This document shows positions 35,220 through 64,000 of a stretch of DNA of 64,000 nt, piece by piece. The translations under genes and the position numbers were made by a program. The stretch spans positions 397,829,154-397,893,153 of the forward strand of contig JARDYH010000001.1 of the NCBI GenBank assembly GCA_029215795.1, in the 5' to 3' direction. A model generated the notes under the pieces. The model was not told the DNA's origin. It did no database searches and saw nothing but the letters and a program-made list of their open reading frames with translations. Numbering within the stretch: the first letter of the stretch is position 1; every line of letters begins with the position of its first letter. Source of the DNA: Anniella stebbinsi. Its lineage: Eukaryota; Chordata; Lepidosauria; Squamata; Anniellidae.

Positions 35220-36817
35220 ATAGTGTCTATGCAATAACTTGGCTTCTGATCATCTCCGTTCACCCCCCGAAGAGGCAAACTATAGAGCATGGTCCTTTAA
35301 AGTCGGCTATATATTGCAGTTACTTCAATCCCTTTATGCTTCCACACCAGATTCTTCTGCGCTAAGGCAAGTCCGTTGGGATATGATGCCAAATTTGTGT
35401 ACTTATCCCCTGGCTCTAAACTCTCACCTAAAAACAAGTGATGCCTCTATCTTGGGCTGTTAACAGAAGCTTATCTTCTGTAGCACTAGTTCATTATAAT
35501 CTTGCATGTGTTTTTTAAATCCATGGACTGGTTTATTATGCCCTCTGGTGGAAACTGGTGAGTAATCAAGATTGGAAATCTTTTCTTGGGAGATAGTGCC
35601 ATTACTGCTTGTAAACCTGTAGAGATCTTTGCTGTTTGGAATAAATAGTAAGAAGCTGTACCGCTAAGGCAGGCTGACAAATAGTTTTGGATACCTAGGC
35701 TAGACCTATGAGATAGCTAGAGCATCTTTAACTCCATTTTTAATCTTCATAGGAAATAAATAAAATGTTCTGGTATGGCTAGTGGGGAAACACCGTTAAG
35801 TCATTAATTCCAACCGGTCACCTCTCTCTTCGCAAAATCTGAAAGAGGTGATTCCACAATTTTAAGTATCTTGCTCAGTTGCTGATCTCCCACCTTTTCC
35901 CTTCATTCATTGAGGTTAAATTCTACCTGTGATCAATCAATGAACTGTGTGATTATTTAACACTTCATCTAACTCGAGACTTGAGAAAAGGCAAATGAGG
36001 GATATGGAACATAACCCTCTTAAAAAGCCTCACCTATCATTTCTGTGGGCTGTGATAGGCAGAGGGGAGAGGAGACAGACCACTTCTTGCGACTGTCCTG
36101 ATGGCTGCAGAATGACTTGCTTGATGCAGGGGAGAATCGTGGATTTTTTTTTCATAGACGCCTGCTTTCCAGCTAAATATATTAAGATAAATCTTCTCTA
36201 GTCTAGTTTGATATCATTGCATGTTGGGGTGTAGTTTTGAACTACATTACTTCTTTTTCAGTGAAAAATGTGTTTTAGGGTCAGATGCATTTTGCCTTGG
36301 ACTTCAAGAGACAGTGTGGCAGCATACACCTCTGAGGCAGTGGGCTGTCTAAGCCGGTTTGTTTTAGGTTGCAGAAAGGCAGCTGGGTGGAAATCCTCTT
36401 TAGAGTTGTCCACAGCTTCAGGTAAATTCACCCTACTGAAAGTGTTCCAAGAGTTGCCTTGGGAGAAAGACAAGATTTGGGGGTAAGAGCTTCATGCATT
36501 CAAATGCTGGCACTGGAAAAAGTTTAGTTAGAAAGACTGTTGCCCTGAGGGATTCAGATAGAGAATATACCAGTGCTCCAGGAATGCATTTTCTGGAAAG
36601 AGTTGGTGGTGATTCTTTTGGAGGGTGGGGGGAAAAAAGCCAAGGACGACCATATGAGAGGAGAGGAAGAGCTCGTGGGGATGAGAAGCAAGGGAGGAGG
36701 AAAGGAAAAGATTTCCTTCTGCCCAATGGGCCTGGCTTGTTTCAGACGGTTCGTTTTAGATGATTCCACAAGTATCAAACGGCTTGAATGAAAACCAGCC
36801 AATGTATTAGAATAAAT

Positions 36818-36823
36818 TTTATT
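36818..36823 (-). terminator. Candidate NEDD4 polyadenylation signal
   Basis: AATAAA on the minus strand, about 1.83 kb downstream of the stop codon, followed by T/G-containing sequence. It was chosen as the distal signal before the sequence becomes intergenic; nearer signals may also be used. Confidence 0.35.
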
Positions 36824-38221
36824 TACTCTTTCAGATTTTTCATTTGTTAGATTGAAGTACTCTGATAGTTACATTCAAATCTATACAGACAGATCATTCC
36901 TCGTTTTACAAAAAAAAAAACCAATCAGTATGTAGACTGAATATTTATCTTTATTTACTGGTAATACTCTGTATTAGACCCAGTCTAAAAGGGATTTTAA
37001 AGATTCCTTAAGACTCATTTGTTAAACAAGTTGCAGGTCTCTGACGATGTGTGTAGGAGGCAGGAAATGGCGACAGCTGTGGGCTGCCTTTCCACCACAT
37101 CTTGGGTGCAGTTCACTAGGAACTGTGCAGCCTGGCCTCTGTTCCAATGGGCCAAAAGCAGTGTTCTAATACATACCCCTTCAACTGAACCAAAGACCAT
37201 AGTACTTAAGCAACAGGTCCAAGAGTCAACCAAAGCCAGAGACCACCATGTAAACTTCCACCTCTCAGAACTGATTATTCTAAACCAGCATTGACCAAAA
37301 TACCAGCTCTGACATTTGTATCAAAATATCCATATTTCCTATTTAACAATTGTATGAAAAGCTTCATGCTAAACTTCTGTGAACTGTTAGCTCTTAATAA
37401 ATTGCACATTATTTACTATAACTTTGGTTATACTGTATTTTATTTGGTTTCTAGACTAAACATTGAGAAAATGTAAATTTGCAGCTGGGGTAGGGTTGTA
37501 GGTGGAGTAATACACAACATGTAAACAAATTTCAGGGCCAAATCCTGCCCTGGGTGCATTCTGCAAAGTGACACTCACATTTGCACATATCCGGTTGCTG
37601 AATTTGGCCCATAAAACCCTGTAAACATGTCCATATTTTTGTGGTGCAATACTGCAAGAATGGATATGAAAAGGCATTTTGTTATAACACTGTGGTATTC
37701 AAAAAAACAAAAAATACTGTTTCGATTTTGAGGAAGCTAAGCTGAAAATATTGTTTGTTCGTTCGACAATTTCAAAATATGATTTACCAAAAATACACTA
37801 GTATATAAATTCAAACAGATTTTAAAATAATTTCATTCAATTCATGCTACTTTTAACCGCAAAAGTTAAAAAGTTTAGAAATAGAGGTGTCAATACTAAA
37901 AGCACAGAGCACAATTGACGGGAAGTTATCTTGTGCAAACCTCACAGAAATAGACAGGGGAGATGCAATAGCATTGGTGTGCTCTTAGATAGCTGGGGGC
38001 TGGCTACTGTACAGCAGGTAATTACAAACACACAAGCCCCAACAGCTTAATGTTTGCAACCGTGTGCAGAACTGCAGCCAGTGTTGACATTCTGCGAGCA
38101 GACACTATGAGATGGAAAGATTTTAAGGTTTTACTAAAAATATATATAGTAAGGTGCTTTGGAAAGTCTGAAGAAAAGTCTCACAGCCTAGAGCAGAATC
38201 CATGTGCTATTTTGCTATTTC

Positions 38222-38305
38222 AGGAGAGAGAGAGAGAGAAAGAGACAGAGAGAGAAAGAGAGAGAGAGAGAAAGAGAGAGAACACACACACATATACACA
38301 CACAC
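38222..38305 (+). repeat. (GA)n / (CA)n low-complexity tract
   Basis: GAGAGAGAGAGAAAGAGACAG units pass into ACACACACACATATACACAC. In the NEDD4 transcript it would appear as a pyrimidine-rich (CT/TG) stretch in the 3' UTR. Confidence 0.85.
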
Positions 38306-38656
38306 AGAGATGGATGGAAAGACAGACTAACTTTGCTTTTTCACAGCTTACATTTTCAGTAGTTCAAAGTGCCAAAAAGGCAAATATTGTAAGAGGTAAT
38401 ACAAGGCTGATCTCAGCCTCATCAGTATTCATTTTGCACCAGCTAATGAAACAGGTAATAGTTTGAAATGCAAAATGCAATTAAGCATTATTGAAATTAA
38501 CACTTCTTTTTTTAAAAAAAAATATGATACCATAAAGATTCAATTGCCAAAAAAATACAGCAATAGATTCCCTGGAATATATTTGTTTTGTTTGTAAACT
38601 TTCAAATTGCAGCGCAGAAAAGAACAGAAGGAGTACAGCTTGCTTCTATCCAGGGC

Positions 38657-62351
<23,695 letters not shown>

Positions 62352-62639
62352 CTAGGAAAAGAGAAACAATTATTACTCCAGAATAAGTGGGTCTTAACTG
62401 GCTAAAAACAAGCAGAGGAGGACCTTGGCAGGTCTCCCCAGGGATGACACTCCACAATTGAGGTGCTACCACAGAATAGGCCTCATCTTTCATGCTCACT
62501 CACTGTACCTCTTAACAGTGACAGAACACAGAGAGCCGGTTCATACAACATGGCTGGCTCATCATGAATTATTTAACCCACAATAAGCTGCAGCATATGC
62601 CAGGTGTGTGCAGCCATCATTTTGATTGCTCACTCCCTG

Positions 62640-62950
62640 ATCAGACGTTGTGCCATATCTCCAAATCTGGTCATCCTAGGTCAGGAGCCTCTGCTGCTGA
62701 GAAACACTCAGGAAGGTCATGTAGGAGAAGGCGGTTCTTATGGCATCCTGATCCTAGCCCATTAGGGACTTTAAAAGGTTAACACCAAGACTTTGAATTG
62801 AACCCAGAATTTAATAGGTAGCAGACAGAGATAAAGTAAGATCAGTTATATGATCCTCCCTCTGAGCTCCAGTTAAAACCTCAGCAGCTGCATTTATGGC
62901 CCTTGTTAGAATAATCGCCCTATTCTGCAGAAGTTTTAAGTGCAGTACAA
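62640..62950 (-). mobile_element. Antisense LINE (L2/CR1-type) RT fragment
   Basis: The plus strand reads GGGACTTTAAAAGGTTAACA CCAAGACTTTGAATTGAACCC, TATGATCCTCCCTCTGAGC and GCATTTATGGCC...ATTCTGCAGAAGTTTTAAG. This is the inverse of the degraded RT-thumb region also seen at 32.05-32.23 kb. It lies in the NEDD4 intron upstream of the first exon in the window. Confidence 0.6.
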
Positions 62951-63309
62951 CTAGCTCTTTCCATTTCTCTGCAGAGTGCTCTTTGAGTCTCTGCACTTTT
63001 GGAACAAAACAGAAAGAATTCTGGTTGAACAAACATCTGCCCAATAACATAGTAAATCTATTCTAAGGCTGGTTAGGTAAAGTCAGCCTGGATACAGACT
63101 GTTGCCTTTTTTTCTCTTTAAACATTTTGGAGTTGTGAGCCATTAAAATGATAGCTGTGATTTGTGTATCTCAAGACAGTTAATGGAACAAGATAAAGTT
63201 TACCCTTTTTGACCCAAGACCTCCATTACTGAATTAGAGAATTCCCATAAAATGGTTGCTATAATTTGACTTTTTTCAAAAGCAGTTGCAGCATAGGATA
63301 ACCACCATA

Positions 63310-63465
63310 AGAAGTTAACATGAGCCATTCCGGATCAGACCAAGGTCCATCTAATCCAGCATTCTATTCACACAGTGGCTAACCAGATACCCCTGGGAAA
63401 CCCATAAGCAGGACATGAGTGCAACAACATCCTCTTGCCCATGTTCACCAGCAAGAGCTGTGAAA
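63310..63465 (-). repeat. Dispersed repeat (TGATCCAGCA family), antisense
   Basis: CATGAGCCATTCCGGATCAG, ACCAAGGTCCATCTAATCC and CACACAGTGGCTAACCAG is the inverse of the 3' part at 40.28-40.41 kb. Confidence 0.65.
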
Positions 63466-64000
63466 AATCATATGGAAATTTACTTTGTTCAAGTATAATT
63501 TATATACAGGAGCATTGGTGTTGCATTGTTCTGCAGAAAACTGCAAAATCCCAGAGTGATCAGAAAAATGTTTGAGCGATGAAAAAGGTATCTACAATCT
63601 GCAGCAGCTAGGATTATAACTATTAAAAACTGTTTCATAGCAGTGTTGAAAACTACCCTACCTTTATTCAAACTAAGTTGGCTAATACTGCAATCACCAC
63701 CAAATATAAACAAAGTCCTAGGTTAAACATAGTCAACCTCTTTCAATGTCTTATCTGCAAGACAAGATCTTCCAGCTGATTTAATCTGCTAAAGCCTGGC
63801 TTTACAAATCTAAATTGGTATTCCTTCTAAACTAAGAAAAATACGAATGAGAAGAGTAAGCCACCTAAATCAGCGTGATAGGCTTTACCTACTTTGGAAA
63901 ATCTTAGAGCAAGAGGTTACTCTCCTTGGAGTGAGGGCAAAATGGCAGAATCAGTCCGGACTACAGATCAACAAGGCAAACACTGCAAAGAGCTCTTGGT

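Larger units (their letters stand above)
28640..36790. other. Intergenic region between PRTG and NEDD4
   Basis: No gene was recognised. Contents: dispersed repeat pieces (29.2 and 30.3 kb), a hairpin MITE (29.98 kb), two antisense LINEs (30.99-32.45 with a nested foldback element, and 32.71-33.24 kb), a SINE (33.43 kb), an RT fragment (34.84 kb) and a 77-bp palindrome (35.14 kb). From 33.66-34.83 and 35.23-36.79 kb I see nothing I can name. The NEDD4 transcript end probably lies near 36.8 kb. Confidence 0.65.
36790..38656 (-). other. NEDD4: Probable NEDD4 3' UTR
   Basis: About 1.9 kb of moderately AT-rich sequence lies downstream of the NEDD4 stop codon, with no repeat family that I recognise except a GA-rich tract (38,222-38,290). 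A minus-strand AATAAA lies at 36,823-36,818, which would put cleavage near 36,790-36,805. Other AATAAA-like sites exist in this AT-rich stretch, so the transcript end is uncertain. Confidence 0.45.

Noticed and set aside
35239..35463. 74-codon plus-strand frame that could be a retroelement piece
   Set aside because: The wording (RQVRWDMMPNLCTYPLALNS) hints at a LINE but I could not match it to a specific domain, so I did not annotate it.
38050..38466. 138-codon plus-strand frame with a Glu/Arg run
   Set aside because: The frame is held open by the GA repeat and lies antisense in the probable NEDD4 3' UTR.

Overview
The window is nuclear DNA of an amniote, most likely a squamate reptile (lizard or snake). 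Two minus-strand vertebrate genes read into each other's neighbourhood: the 5' end of PRTG (protogenin) and the 3' two thirds of NEDD4 (HECT E3 ubiquitin ligase). PRTG and NEDD4 are also neighbours in the same orientation on human 15q21, so the synteny is conserved. The squamate assignment rests on the repeats: an R4-clade LINE, antisense L2/CR1-type LINE pieces, tRNA-derived SINEs with LINE-like tails, and several palindromic MITE families. No Alu or mammal-type L1 landscape is visible. The species cannot be named from the sequence.

Layout. 1-24,874: PRTG intron 2 (its left end lies outside the window), filled with repeats. 24,875-25,177: PRTG exon 2 (first Ig domain). 25,178-27,943: intron 1. 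27,944-28,001: coding part of PRTG exon 1 (signal peptide), inside a CpG island of about 26.9-28.6 kb that must hold the promoter. 28.6-36.8 kb: intergenic, with two antisense LINEs, one of them split by a 667-bp foldback insertion. About 36.8-38.66 kb: probable NEDD4 3' UTR. 38,657-62,351: 24 NEDD4 coding exons that join in frame into 802 residues, from mid-C2 domain through four WW domains to the HECT C-terminus. 62.35-64 kb: a further NEDD4 intron; the 5' exons lie beyond the right edge.

The most striking accessory feature is a 6.07-kb PIF/Harbinger transposon (42,154-48,218) in the NEDD4 intron between the exons ending AFKE and starting GFFEL. It has near-identical ~35-bp terminal inverted repeats, a Myb/SANT-like gene and a DDE transposase. 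It is GC- and CpG-rich, so it looks young, yet both genes carry breaks. A related MITE lies 90 bp away and another at 21.2 kb.

Other unusual structure: three ~320-bp hAT-type MITEs built of nested palindromes (one nested in a SINE tail with an exact 8-bp target duplication); a foldback element with 15-bp target duplication at 31 kb; a 69-bp minisatellite that keeps a 218-codon frame open antisense to NEDD4 at 50.3-50.9 kb, bracketed by ~30-bp direct repeats; and a LINE fragment that stops within a few bases of the splice donor of the exon carrying the NEDD4 catalytic cysteine. Exon boundaries were set by hand from GT/AG signals, frame continuity and remembered family sequence. Repeat family names are given from memory without a database search.
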